Assembly (NCBI GenBank): GCA_016235045.1
Contig: JACRME010000004.1
Coordinates: 62,001-126,000 of the forward strand
Origin: Nitrosomonadales bacterium
GTDB lineage: Bacteria > Pseudomonadota > Gammaproteobacteria > Burkholderiales > Gallionellaceae
DNA length: 64,000 nucleotides
Direction of reading: 5' to 3'
A program made the translations under genes and the position numbers. The notes under the pieces were generated by a model that saw only the letters and a list, made by a program, of their open reading frames with translations, was not told the origin of the DNA and searched no databases. Of this stretch, positions 55,988 to 64,000 are shown in pieces (positions within the stretch are counted from its first letter, which is position 1; each line of letters starts with the position of its first letter).

Positions 55988-57079
55988 TCATTTCTCCTTT
56001 GCCAGTTTTGCCACGATGCGCAAATCGTTGCCGACTTGCCGCACCTCATTCCACTGCAATGCCACGCGTTGCTGCAATTGCGTGAGTTCACCCAAATCCG
56101 CCAGTCCGCGCGCCGCATCGCCCAGCAACTGCGGCGCCAGATACAATACCAGTTCGTCCACCAGCCCCGCTTTCAGCAGCGCGCCATTCAGTTCGCGTCC
56201 CGCTTCCACCAGCACCTCGTTGATTCCGCGCTGTCCCAGATCGCGCAGCACGGCCGGCAAATCCACTTTCCCGTCCGCTCCCGCCAGCGTCACCACCTCC
56301 GCGCCGCCCGCCTTTAATGCGTGCAGCTTTGCCGCATCGGAGCTGGCGGTATAGACCAGCACCTGCCCGCTCTGCAGTATTTTGGCAGCGGGCGAAATGC
56401 GCAACCCGCTGTCCACCACCACGCGCAGCGGTTGCCGCCCGGTCGCAATTTCCCGCACATTGAGTTGCGGATCGTCCGCCAGAACCGTACCGATGCCGGT
56501 CAGCACAGCGCACGAGCGCGCCCGCCAGTGCTGCGCGTCGCGCCGGGCCGCTTCGCCGGTAATCCATTTGCTGGCGCCATTCGCCAGTGCGGTGCGTCCA
56601 TCCAGGCTCGCGGCGATCTTGCTGCGTACCCAGGGAGTGCCGCGCGTCATGCGCGAAACAAAACCGGTGTTCAATTCGCGCGCCGCCGTTTCCATCAATC
56701 CGCATTCAACTGCGATTCCGGCGGCGCGCAACCTGGCGACGCCCTGTCCGGCCACCAGGGGGTTCGGGTCTTGCATCGCAACCACCGCGCGCGCGACGCC
56801 CGCCGCGATCAGCGCATCGGCACAGGGCGGCGTGCGTCCAAAATGGCTGCAGGGTTCCAAAGTGACATACGCCGTTGCGCCTTTCGCCGATTTTCCGGCC
56901 TCGCGCAAGGCATGCACTTCAGCATGGGGCTCGCCGGCGCGTTCGTGCCAGCCTTCGCCGACGACCTTGCCGTCATGCACCAGGACACAGCCGACGCGCG
57001 GATTGGGTGAAGTCGTATACAGCCCGCGTTCGGCAAGGCGTAGCGCCAGCGCCATCCATTGACTGTCGACAGCGTTCAC
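55988..57079 (-). CDS. ribD: Bifunctional riboflavin deaminase-reductase RibD
   Basis: 363 residues from a GTG at 57079 that overlaps the nrdR stop (GTGA). The deaminase domain has the zinc motif [14 protein letters not shown] and [17 protein letters not shown]. The reductase domain has [12 protein letters not shown] and [20 protein letters not shown]. It carries out the second and third steps of riboflavin synthesis. The nrdR-ribD-ribE run is cotranscribed by overlap. Confidence 0.95.
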   Translation of the reverse strand: MNAVDSQWMALALRLAERGLYTTSPNPRVGCVLVHDGKVVGEGWHERAGEPHAEVHALREAGKSAKGATAYVTLEPCSHFGRTPPCADALIAAGVARAVVAMQDPNPLVAGQGVARLRAAGIAVECGLMETAARELNTGFVSRMTRGTPWVRSKIAASLDGRTALANGASKWITGEAARRDAQHWRARSCAVLTGIGTVLADDPQLNVREIATGRQPLRVVVDSGLRISPAAKILQSGQVLVYTASSDAAKLHALKAGGAEVVTLAGADGKVDLPAVLRDLGQRGINEVLVEAGRELNGALLKAGLVDELVLYLAPQLLGDAARGLADLGELTQLQQRVALQWNEVRQVGNDLRIVAKLAKEK

Positions 57080-57552
57080 TGTTTATCGCTCTTGCGGCGC
57101 CGGGCATTCTTGACCGCGTCGATGGCATCGGAGAAATCGCCGACATCCTGGAAACTCTTGTAAACGGAGGCGAAGCGGATGTAGGCGACCTTGTCGAGTT
57201 TCAGCAATTCCTTCATCACCATCTCGCCGATCTGGCGCGAGCCGATCTCTCGTTCGCCCAGCGCGAATACCTTCTGGGTGACGTGGTCGATGGCAGCATC
57301 GACCAGTTCGGTGGGAACCGGACGCTTGTGCAGCGCGCGGGTAAAACTGGTGCGCAGTTTCTCGTCGTCGAACTCGCTGCGCATGCCGTTCTGCTTGACC
57401 ACCTGCGGCATGCGCAACTCCACCATCTCATAGGTGGTGAAGCGCTTGTCGCACGACAGGCAGCGACGGCGGCGGCGGATGCTGTCGCCCTCCTCGCTTT
57501 CGCGCGTGTCTACCACCTGGGTGGTGGGATGTTTGCAGAAAGGACACTTCAT
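57076..57552 (-). CDS. nrdR: Transcriptional repressor NrdR
   Basis: 158 residues from the ATG at 57552. The zinc ribbon has [17 protein letters not shown] and [17 protein letters not shown]; the ATP-cone follows ([20 protein letters not shown]). NrdR senses ATP/dATP and represses ribonucleotide reductase genes. The glyA-nrdR-ribD order is standard in betaproteobacteria. The 99-bp gap to glyA carries AAGTGGG tandem repeats. Confidence 0.95.
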   Translation of the reverse strand: MKCPFCKHPTTQVVDTRESEEGDSIRRRRRCLSCDKRFTTYEMVELRMPQVVKQNGMRSEFDDEKLRTSFTRALHKRPVPTELVDAAIDHVTQKVFALGEREIGSRQIGEMVMKELLKLDKVAYIRFASVYKSFQDVGDFSDAIDAVKNARRRKSDKQ

Positions 57553-57554
57553 TG

Positions 57555-57650
57555 GTAAGTGGCAAGTGGGAAGTGGGAAGTGGGAGGGCAATGCAAGACT
57601 GGGAGAAGGCGTGCCGCCCACTCGCCTCTTCCCACTCCCCACTGACCAGA
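57555..57650. repeat. AAGTGGG tandem and inverted repeat between glyA and nrdR
   Basis: GGTAAGTGGCAAGTGGGAAG plus two more GTGGGAA units, followed later by CTTCCCACTCCCCACT in the inverse sense. The two halves can form a hairpin in the glyA-nrdR transcript. Degenerate (AAGTGGG)n strings like this are common intergenic repeats. Confidence 0.65.
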
Positions 57651-57651
57651 T

Positions 57652-58899
57652 TTATTGCCCATACACCGGAAACTGCGTCGTCAGCTTCTTCACTTCGCCA
57701 ACCACACGTGCGATCACGGCTTCATCGTTAGGCGCATCCAGCACGTCGGCGATGAGGTGCGCCAGCTTTTCGGCTTCCAGTTCCTTGAAACCGCGGGTAG
57801 TCATCGCGGGAGAACCGATGCGGATACCGGAGGTCACGAAGGGTTTTTCCGGATCGTTCGGGATGGCGTTCTTGTTCACGGTGATATGCGCTTTGCCCAG
57901 CGCGGCTTCGGCATCCTTGCCGGTCAGCTTCTTGGCACGCAGATCGACCAGGAACACGTGGCTGTCGGTGCGGCCGGACACGATGCGCAGGCCGCGCTCG
58001 GTCAGCACTTTCGCCATCACGCGGGCGTTGTCGATGACCTGCTTCTGGTAAACCTTGAACTCCTTGCCCGCCGCTTCCTTGAACGCCACCGCCTTGGCCG
58101 CGATGACGTGCATCAGCGGTCCGCCTTGCAGCGCGGGAAAGATGGCGGAATTGAGCGCTTTTTCATGCTCGGCCTTGGCCAGGATCAGGCCGCCGCGCGG
58201 ACCGCGCAGGGTTTTGTGGGTGGTGGTGGTCACGAAGTCGGCAATGCCGACCGGGCTGGGGTAGTAGCCGGCGGCAACCAGACCGGCATAGTGCGCCATG
58301 TCCACGAACAGGTAGGCGCCGACGCTGTCGGCAATGGCGCGGAAACGCTTCCAGTCGATGACCAGCGCGTAGGCGGAGGCGCCCGCCACGATCATCTTGG
58401 GTTTGTGCTCGTTGGCCAGCTTCTGCACCTGGTCGTAGTCGATCTCTTCCTTGTCGTTCAGTCCGTACTGGATGGCGTTGTACAGCTTGCCGCTGATGTT
58501 TACCGAGGCACCGTGGGTCAAGTGGCCGCCGTGCGCCAGGCTCATGCCGAGAATGGTGTCGCCAGGTTTCAGGACGGAAACGTACACGCCCTGGTTGGCC
58601 TGCGAGCCGGAATGCGGCTGCACGTTGGCGTATTCGGCGCCGAACAGGGCCTTGGCGCGATCGATGGCCAACTGTTCGGCCACGTCGACGAACTCACAGC
58701 CGCCGTAATAGCGCTTGCCGGGGTAGCCCTCGGCATACTTATTGGTTAGCTGGCTGCCTTGCGCTTCCATTACCGCCGGGCTGGTGTAGTTTTCCGAGGC
58801 AATCAGTTCGATGTGATCCTCCTGGCGGCGGTTCTCGTTCTGAATCGCGGCCCAAAGTTCGGGATCGGTCACGGCAATGGTGTTTTTGGCGGAGAACAT
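57652..58899 (-). CDS. glyA: Serine hydroxymethyltransferase
   Basis: 415 residues: [38 protein letters not shown], the PLP-Lys region [14 protein letters not shown] and the C-terminal [16 protein letters not shown]. It interconverts serine and glycine with tetrahydrofolate. Length matches the family. The 178-bp gap to rpoH, divergent, carries the CIRCE-bearing promoter of rpoH at its right end. Confidence 0.96.
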   Translation of the reverse strand: MFSAKNTIAVTDPELWAAIQNENRRQEDHIELIASENYTSPAVMEAQGSQLTNKYAEGYPGKRYYGGCEFVDVAEQLAIDRAKALFGAEYANVQPHSGSQANQGVYVSVLKPGDTILGMSLAHGGHLTHGASVNISGKLYNAIQYGLNDKEEIDYDQVQKLANEHKPKMIVAGASAYALVIDWKRFRAIADSVGAYLFVDMAHYAGLVAAGYYPSPVGIADFVTTTTHKTLRGPRGGLILAKAEHEKALNSAIFPALQGGPLMHVIAAKAVAFKEAAGKEFKVYQKQVIDNARVMAKVLTERGLRIVSGRTDSHVFLVDLRAKKLTGKDAEAALGKAHITVNKNAIPNDPEKPFVTSGIRIGSPAMTTRGFKELEAEKLAHLIADVLDAPNDEAVIARVVGEVKKLTTQFPVYGQ

Positions 58900-59023
58900 G
58901 GCAAGTATCCTAAAAATATAGTTGTAAAACAGGAAGGCGCGGATTCTACCATGCCAGGCTATGGGCCTTACAAATGCTGCCAGCCACCTCGACCCGGCGC
59001 CAGGAGACGAACCTTTTTTGCCG

Positions 59024-59053
59024 TTGGCACTCCAACCGCGCGAGTGCTAGAAT
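59024..59053 (+). promoter_or_regulatory. CIRCE operator overlapping the rpoH promoter
   Basis: TTGGCACTC-N9-GAGTGCTAG at 59024-59050, against the CIRCE consensus TTAGCACTC-N9-GAGTGCTAA; 16 of 18 positions match. A sigma-70 type promoter overlaps it exactly: -35 TTGGCA (59024-59029), 18-bp spacer, -10 TAGAAT (59048-59053). The transcript would start some 15-20 bases before the AGGAGG ribosome site of rpoH. HrcA bound here would block RNA polymerase. Confidence 0.9.
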
Positions 59054-59077
59054 CACGCCAAATCAGGAGGAATTGCC

Positions 59078-59941
59078 ATGAATGCAACCATGAGTCTACC
59101 GATACCGTCTGCCGTTGGCAGCATTGAAGGGTATGTGCAGGCCGTGAATCGCTTTCCCGTGCTGACGCATGAGGAGGAGTTGTCCCTGGCGACGCGTTTC
59201 AGGATGCAGAACGATCTGGATGCGGCGCGTCAATTAGTGCTTTCCCACTTGCGTGTGGTGGTCAGCGTGGCGCGGGGCTATGCCGGTTATGGCCTGCCGC
59301 AGGCCGACTTGATCCAGGAAGGCAATGTCGGCCTGATGAAGGCCGTGAAACGCTATGACCCGGCAAGGGGTGTGCGCCTGGTGTCGTTTGCCCTGCATTG
59401 GATACGCGCCGAAATCCACGAATACGTGATCCGCAACTGGCGCATGGTCAAGATCGCCACCACCAAGGCACAGCGCAAACTGTTCTTCAATCTGCGCAGC
59501 ATGAAGCAGGGCCTGGAGCCGCTCAAGCCGCAACAGGTCAGTGAAATTGCCCAACAGTTGAACGTCAGCGAGCACGATGTGGTGGAAATGGAGGCGCGCT
59601 TCGCCGGGCATGAGATGGCGCTGGAGCCGCTAGCCGGGGAGGAAGATGAGGGCTACGCCCCCATCAATTACCTCGCCGACAACGCCGAACACGAACCTTC
59701 CAGCATATTGGAAGCATCCGAGCGTGAGCACCTGCACACCGCCGGCCTGGCGCAAGCCTTGGCGAGTCTGGACGAACGCAGCCGCCGCATTGTCGAAGCA
59801 CGCTGGCTGCGCGAGGAAAATGGGGCAACCCTGCACGAACTGGCCGCTGAGTTCAACGTTTCCGCCGAGCGCATCCGCCAGATCGAGCAGAAAGCCTTGG
59901 GCAAGATGCAGACACAGTTGGCGCTGCCCGCAACTATTTAG
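59078..59941 (+). CDS. rpoH: Heat-shock sigma factor RpoH
   Basis: 287 residues starting at the ATG at 59078 behind AGGAGG. Region 2 has RQLVLSHLRVVVSVARGYAG, QADLIQEGNVGLMKAVKRYD and SFALHWIRAEIHEYVIRNWR; the RpoH box is in AQRKLFFNLRSMKQ. Region 4 ends with ATLHELAAEFNVSAERIRQI. It directs transcription of chaperone and protease genes. Its promoter carries a CIRCE operator, so HrcA and sigma-32 circuits are linked. Confidence 0.96.
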   Translation: MNATMSLPIPSAVGSIEGYVQAVNRFPVLTHEEELSLATRFRMQNDLDAARQLVLSHLRVVVSVARGYAGYGLPQADLIQEGNVGLMKAVKRYDPARGVRLVSFALHWIRAEIHEYVIRNWRMVKIATTKAQRKLFFNLRSMKQGLEPLKPQQVSEIAQQLNVSEHDVVEMEARFAGHEMALEPLAGEEDEGYAPINYLADNAEHEPSSILEASEREHLHTAGLAQALASLDERSRRIVEARWLREENGATLHELAAEFNVSAERIRQIEQKALGKMQTQLALPATI

Positions 59942-59953
59942 CGTATCCACCAA

Positions 59954-59987
59954 TAAAAAGCCGCAGAGCGATCTGCGGCTTTTTTTA
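59954..59987. terminator. Intrinsic terminator of rpoH (bidirectional)
   Basis: AAAAAGCCGCAGA-GCGA-TCTGCGGCTTTTTTT, a perfect 10-bp stem with a T run. The A run on the left gives a T tract on the - strand, so it may also end the sspA-sspB transcript, which converges here. Confidence 0.9.
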
Positions 59988-60395
59988 TTACTTCACAACC
60001 CGGAGCGTCGGCTTGCCCTGGGGCGGCGGTTCGTCGTCCGGGGACTTCGCACCACTCGCCACCGCCGCCCCCACCGGCGAGGATTCCTGCCCCTGGAATA
60101 CCAGCCCCTGCCCGGTTTCCTTGGCAAAAATGCCGATGACCGCGGACATCGGGACGATCAGTTGATGCGCCACGCCGCCAAAACGCCCGCCGCAGGTGAT
60201 GTCCTCGTTGCCCAGTTGCAGGTTGCGCACGGCATCCATGCCGATGTTCAGCACGATCTTGCCGTCTTTCACATAAGCCATCGGCACTTGGGTGTACTCA
60301 TCCACCTGCACTGCCAGATACGGGGTATATCCGGCATCGGCGCACCAGTCGAAAATGGCACGGATCAGGTAGGGTTTGGTGGACGGCTCGCTCAT
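59988..60395 (-). CDS. sspB: ClpXP adaptor SspB
   Basis: 135 residues. The N-terminal SMB-like domain has RAIFDWCADAGYTPYLAV, KDGKIVLNIGMDAVRNLQL and EDITCGGRFGGVAHQL and IVPMSAVIGIFAKETG. A flexible Pro-rich linker leads to the C-terminal peptide GKPTLRVVK that docks on ClpX. SspB delivers ssrA-tagged proteins to ClpXP. The sspA gene lies directly upstream. Confidence 0.94.
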   Translation of the reverse strand: MSEPSTKPYLIRAIFDWCADAGYTPYLAVQVDEYTQVPMAYVKDGKIVLNIGMDAVRNLQLGNEDITCGGRFGGVAHQLIVPMSAVIGIFAKETGQGLVFQGQESSPVGAAVASGAKSPDDEPPPQGKPTLRVVK

Positions 60396-60408
60396 GCGAC
60401 GCGTGAAA

Positions 60409-61008
60409 TCACTTGCGCATCGCTTTTTCGGCCGGCGTCATCGCTTCGATGTAAGCCGGGCGCGAAAACAGGCGCTCGGCGTACTTCATCAGCGGAGCCG
60501 CTTCCTTGTCGAGCTGGATGCCGTAATGATCCAGACGCCAAAGCAAAGGGGCTATTGCCACGTCCAGCATGGAGAACTCGTCGCCCAGCATATATTTCTG
60601 CTTGGTGAACACCGGCGCGATCTGGGTCAGGTTCTCGCGCACGGCTGCGCGCGCTTTCTCCGCAACCTTGGCATTGCTGTTTTCCAGGCCCGGAATGTGG
60701 CAGAACAATTCGTTCTCGAAACGATGCAGAAACAGGCGCGCACGCGCACGCATCACCGGATCGGGCGGCATCAATTGCGGATGCGGAAACCGCTCGTCGA
60801 TGTATTCGTTGATGATATTGGCCTCATACAGGATCAGGTCGCGTTCGACCAGCACCGGCACGGTGTTATACGGGTTCATCACCGCCAGATCTTCCGGCTT
60901 GTTGAACACATCCACGTCGATAACCTGAAAATCCATGCCCTTTTCGAACAGGACAAAGCGGCAACGGTGGCTGTAGGGATCGGTTGTCCCGGAATAAAGT
61001 GTCATCAT
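60409..61008 (-). CDS. sspA: Stringent starvation protein A, GST-like
   Basis: 199 residues with the GST fold: N-terminal thioredoxin-like part (MTLYSGTTDPYSHRCRFVLF, PEDLAVMNPYNTVPVLVERD) and an all-helical C-terminal part. The glutathione-binding Cys/Ser is not conserved in the usual way, as in SspA proteins, which bind RNA polymerase. It forms the sspA-sspB operon, 13 bases apart, and stands behind petABC as in most betaproteobacteria. Confidence 0.92.
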   Translation of the reverse strand: MMTLYSGTTDPYSHRCRFVLFEKGMDFQVIDVDVFNKPEDLAVMNPYNTVPVLVERDLILYEANIINEYIDERFPHPQLMPPDPVMRARARLFLHRFENELFCHIPGLENSNAKVAEKARAAVRENLTQIAPVFTKQKYMLGDEFSMLDVAIAPLLWRLDHYGIQLDKEAAPLMKYAERLFSRPAYIEAMTPAEKAMRK

Positions 61009-61045
61009 TAAAAACCACCTACACGATAAACGCTACGACAAAAAA

Positions 61046-61080
61046 ACCAAAAGGCGGAGCTTCTGAAGCTCCGCCGTTTG
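61046..61080 (-). terminator. Intrinsic terminator of petABC
   Basis: GGCGGAGCTTC-AGAAGCTCCGCC read on the - strand, followed by TTTTGGTTTTTTT. It lies between petC and sspA. A second hairpin (GAACCCGG...CCGGGTTC, 61118-61142) stands just before it, directly behind the petC stop, so the transcript end is doubly structured. Confidence 0.85.
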
Positions 61081-61157
61081 GCACTAGGTGAAACGGGTTG
61101 CGGAAGTTACCACAAATGAACCCGGGAATTCAATCCGGGTTCATCTAATCCATGGAA

Positions 61158-61880
61158 TTAATGGATATCTTTCCAGAATTCTTTCTTCAGCAGGTAAGTC
61201 AGAATCAAGAGAATGAACAGGAATCCCAGCACGATATATCCCAGTTTATAGCGCACCAGCTTGGCCGGCTCGCTCATATAGTCGAGGAAATTGACCAGGT
61301 CGCCTACCGTTGCATCGAACTCTTTGGTGCTCATGGTACCCGGAGTCGTCAGCTTCAATGTTTCCACTTCATGGCCGCCTTCGTGTTTTACCACTTCCAA
61401 TGCCTGGTCGCCCTGCAATGGCCCCAGAATGTTGGGCATCGCCACCAGCGGGAACACTACGTTGTTCACGCCGGAAGGACGATTGGTGTCCACATAAAAG
61501 CTGCGCAGGTAGGTGTACACCCAGTCTGCACCGCGCGCGCGCACTTCCACGCTCAGGTCAGGCGGCGCAGCGCCGAAAGCCGCTTTTGCGGATTCCGAAT
61601 CCATCATGGCCTTCATGGTCGAGCCCGGCTTGCTGCCTTCCGGCAGCAATTTCCTGATCTCGTCCTCGCTCATCCCGATGTCCATCAGACGGTTGTAGCG
61701 CATGTAGGCGGCGCTGTGGCAAGCCAGACAGTTGGCAACAAAGAATTGCGCACCGCGCTGCAGCGAAGCCTTGTCATTCAGGTTGCCGGGGGCTGCGTCC
61801 AAATGCACGCCAGTGCTGGCAAACGCCATCGCCGGTACCATCAGCAGCACCAGCATCCATAATTTATTGATTAGTTTCAT
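61158..61880 (-). CDS. petC: Cytochrome c1 of the bc1 complex
   Basis: 240 residues with a signal peptide (LWMLVLLMVPAMAFA), haem motif CLACHSAAYMRYNR (CxxCH), the axial Met ligand in the PLVAMPNILG block, and a C-terminal membrane anchor (LGYIVLGFLFILLILTYLL). It passes electrons from the Rieske protein to cytochrome c. It is the last gene of petABC, 24 bases from petB. Confidence 0.94.
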   Translation of the reverse strand: MKLINKLWMLVLLMVPAMAFASTGVHLDAAPGNLNDKASLQRGAQFFVANCLACHSAAYMRYNRLMDIGMSEDEIRKLLPEGSKPGSTMKAMMDSESAKAAFGAAPPDLSVEVRARGADWVYTYLRSFYVDTNRPSGVNNVVFPLVAMPNILGPLQGDQALEVVKHEGGHEVETLKLTTPGTMSTKEFDATVGDLVNFLDYMSEPAKLVRYKLGYIVLGFLFILLILTYLLKKEFWKDIH

Positions 61881-61904
61881 GTCAACGAATCCCTCACAGT
61901 TATT

Positions 61905-63140
61905 CTATTTGAACGTCACACGATCAGGCTCGGGCTTGCACTTGTCGATCTTGGTGTACCACGGCATCAAAATGAAGAATGCAAAGTACACCACCGACAG
62001 CACCTGAGAGATCAATGTGTAGGTGGGGGTTACCGGCATCATGCCCAGGTAGCCCAGACCGATGAAACTGATCACGAAAGAAGCCAGGAATGCCTTGTAG
62101 ATCGGACCGCGATAGCGGATCGACTTGACCTTGCCGCGATCCAGCCATGGAAGGAATACGATAGCGATTGCGCCGATACCCATCGCGATCACACCCGGGA
62201 ATTGCGAACCAAACATGGGCGGTACCGCGCGCAGGATGGCGTAATAGGGAGTGAAATACCAGACAGGCGCAATATGGGCCGGCGTCTGCATCGGATTGGC
62301 CGGCATGAAATTATTGGCTTCGAGGAAATATCCGCCCATATCCGGCGCAAAGAACACGATCGCGCAGAACACCATGAGGAAAATCACCACCGCCACCATA
62401 TCTTTCACGGTGTAGTAAGGATGGAACGGAATGCCATCAAGCGGAATACCGTTGGAACCTTTATTCTTCTTGATTTCGATGCCGTCAGGATTGTTCGAAC
62501 CGACCGCATGCAAGGCAATGAGATGCACGAAAACGATGCCCGCCAGAACCAGCGGAATCGCGGCCACGTGCAACGCAAAGAAGCGATTCAGCGTCGCATC
62601 CGAAATCACGTAATCGCCGCGGATCAGCACGGACAGCTCATTGCCGACGAAAGGCACGGAAGAGAACAGGTTGACGATCACCTGCGCGCCCCAGAACGAC
62701 ATCTGGCCCCACGGCAACAGGTAGCCCATGAAAGCTTCGGCCATCAGCGCCAGATAAATGACCACACCGATGATCCACAGCAATTCGCGCGGCTTGCGGT
62801 AGGAGCCGTACATCATACCGCGGAACATATGCAGGTACACAACCACGAAGAACAATGAAGCACCGGTGGAGTGAATGTAGCGCATCAGCCAGCCCGACTG
62901 CACGTCGCGCATGATGTATTCGACCGATGCGAAGGCAAATAGCGCGTCCGGCTTGTAACTCATGGTCAGGAAGATGCCGCTCAACACCTGGATGACGAAC
63001 ACCAGCAGCGACAGGGAGCCGAAGAAATACCAGAAATTGAAGTTTTTCGGGGCGTAGTATTCGGACAGGTGGTACTTCCAGGTTTCGATCAGCGGGAAAC
63101 GCTCATCGACCCAGCCAATAAAATCGTTCAATAATTTCAT
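61905..63140 (-). CDS. petB: Cytochrome b of the bc1 complex
   Basis: 411 residues with eight membrane helices. The haem-ligand His pairs are in HSTGASLFFVVVYLHMFRGM and HVAAIPLVLAGIVFVHLIAL. The quinol-site motif is PVWYFTPYY in place of the PEWY of mitochondria and alphaproteobacteria; the Val form is, as I recall, usual in beta- and gammaproteobacteria. It oxidises quinol in the inner membrane. It overlaps petA by one base. Confidence 0.95.
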   Translation of the reverse strand: MKLLNDFIGWVDERFPLIETWKYHLSEYYAPKNFNFWYFFGSLSLLVFVIQVLSGIFLTMSYKPDALFAFASVEYIMRDVQSGWLMRYIHSTGASLFFVVVYLHMFRGMMYGSYRKPRELLWIIGVVIYLALMAEAFMGYLLPWGQMSFWGAQVIVNLFSSVPFVGNELSVLIRGDYVISDATLNRFFALHVAAIPLVLAGIVFVHLIALHAVGSNNPDGIEIKKNKGSNGIPLDGIPFHPYYTVKDMVAVVIFLMVFCAIVFFAPDMGGYFLEANNFMPANPMQTPAHIAPVWYFTPYYAILRAVPPMFGSQFPGVIAMGIGAIAIVFLPWLDRGKVKSIRYRGPIYKAFLASFVISFIGLGYLGMMPVTPTYTLISQVLSVVYFAFFILMPWYTKIDKCKPEPDRVTFK

Positions 63141-63745
63141 TATGCAGCTCCCTTTTTCTTGTCATCACCAATCAACAGCAGGTTGTCGCTGAGGTATTGG
63201 TGCGGGGGAATGATCAGATTGGTCGGTGCGGGCGAACCCTTGTAAACGCGTGCGGCCATATCGAAACGCGAACCGTGGCACGGGCAGAACCAGCCGCCGG
63301 CCCAAGCGGTTCCCAAGTCGGCAGGCGCCACTTCGGGACGGTAGCTTGGCGAGCAGCCCAGATGGGTGCAGATACCGATCACGACAAAAATCTCGGGTTT
63401 GATGGAGCGGTTGGGGTTGTTGCAGTAGTCCGGCTGTTGCGGCACCGAACCGGTCGGGTCGGTCAACTCTTCGTCATGCTTGGGCAACAAATCGAGCATT
63501 TCCTGATTGCGGCGCACGATCCAAACCGGCTTGCCTTGCCATTCGACGACTTTCATCGTTCCAGGCTCGATAGCGCCGATATCCACTTCCACAGGCGCTC
63601 CCGCAGCCTTGGCGCGTTCGCTGGGCATAAAACTCATTACAAACGGCGTTGCAACGCCCACTGCTGCCACCCCACCTGCCGCCGAGGTAGCGGCAAGCAA
63701 TAATCGCCGCTTGCTGCGATCTACTTTGTCAGTCATGACACTCAT
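63140..63745 (-). CDS. petA: Rieske iron-sulfur protein of the bc1 complex
   Basis: 201 residues. An N-terminal anchor (LLLAATSAAGGVAAVGVATP) is followed by the [2Fe-2S] ligands CTHLGCSP and CPCHGSRFD, joined by a disulfide between the second Cys of each box. The basic stretch before the anchor (DRSKRRLLL) fits Tat-dependent export of Rieske proteins. It is the first gene of petABC; its promoter should lie in the 255 bp to the right. Confidence 0.95.
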   Translation of the reverse strand: MSVMTDKVDRSKRRLLLAATSAAGGVAAVGVATPFVMSFMPSERAKAAGAPVEVDIGAIEPGTMKVVEWQGKPVWIVRRNQEMLDLLPKHDEELTDPTGSVPQQPDYCNNPNRSIKPEIFVVIGICTHLGCSPSYRPEVAPADLGTAWAGGWFCPCHGSRFDMAARVYKGSPAPTNLIIPPHQYLSDNLLLIGDDKKKGAA

Positions 63746-64000
63746 CCCTTCCTAAAATAAAAAAACGCTTCACTTTCAGCCAACGCATATATTCGGGCTG
63801 ATAACAATACTGGCCTGCCTATCAACTTGTTTTAACGACATCGGGAACAGAACGGATCATGCCAATCGAGCTCCCCAGGGAGCGCCCCACATCGCGACCA
63901 TCACCACAACCAGCAATGTTACCCAGTAACACCCCCTGCCGCAAGCACACGCTTAGAAAATCAGATAATTCCATTCCTCATACCCTGTTTGGCTTTCATT
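63746..64000. other. Region upstream of petABC
   Basis: No gene supported. A short - strand frame (50 codons) begins near 63972 but its ribosome site is too close to the ATG, and the sequence is not recognisable. The petA promoter is probably here; no clear -35/-10 pair was found. Confidence 0.4.

Noticed and set aside
63820-63972. A 50-codon frame upstream of petA on the - strand
   Set aside because: The GAGG ribosome-like site is only one or two bases from the ATG, and the sequence is not ordered.

Overview
The window reads as chromosomal DNA of a betaproteobacterium, most likely Nitrosomonadales/Gallionellaceae-like (an inference from gene order and protein style, not tested). Supporting signs are the mlaFEDCB-murA-hisG-hisD run, ribDE-ribBA-ribH-nusB-thiL-pgpA next to nrdR and glyA, petABC-sspA-sspB, and rpoH behind a CIRCE operator. 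Most of it is GC-rich housekeeping sequence. Around 36-43 kb lies a more AT-rich accessory island.

Layout: ispA (cut by the window edge) and xseB; a Rieske oxygenase, a DMT permease and a SpoIIAA-like protein; rpmB-rpmG; an outer-membrane lipid-asymmetry and murein/histidine block (mlaFEDCB, murA, hisG, hisD; 3.4-9.7 kb). From 9.8 to 24.2 kb one continuous + strand locus encodes a sigma-54 response regulator and an MSHA-like type IV pilus or pseudopilus machine (MshM-, L-, N-, E- and G-like proteins, an MshI/GspL-like scaffold, MshJ/PilO-like, MshK-like, two paralogous prepilin-like proteins, a FecR-domain protein). It is followed by a RAYT transposase flanked by REP palindromes. Then come cysS, a Usp protein and glnS on the - strand, and an envelope block on the + strand (TPR protein, L,D-transpeptidase, periplasmic PPIase, lpxH, dbpA), then a SulP transporter.

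The accessory island (about 36.2-43.0 kb) is bracketed by 20-bp inverted repeats. It holds an AbiEi/AbiEii pair whose toxin gene is broken by a 141-bp MITE, a RES/Xre toxin-antitoxin pair, and a large secreted LprI-ankyrin-propeller protein. Right of it lie a histidine kinase/sigma-54 regulator pair, a small unannotated protein, and fused remnants of a second sigma-54 regulator and a second SulP gene. The right part is core: metallopeptidase, kinase-like protein, small ORFs, thermonuclease, pgpA, thiL, nusB, riboflavin genes, nrdR, glyA, rpoH, sspB/sspA and the cytochrome bc1 operon.

The most striking points are: murA carries an apparent out-of-frame deletion of about 44 bp that removes the Arg397 region; dispersed palindromic repeats have inserted in frame inside cysS, a thermonuclease and an MshK-like gene; a repeat family links the MITE in abiEii to the borders of the island; and the rpoH promoter sits inside a CIRCE operator. 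No CRISPR array, rRNA or tRNA gene was seen.
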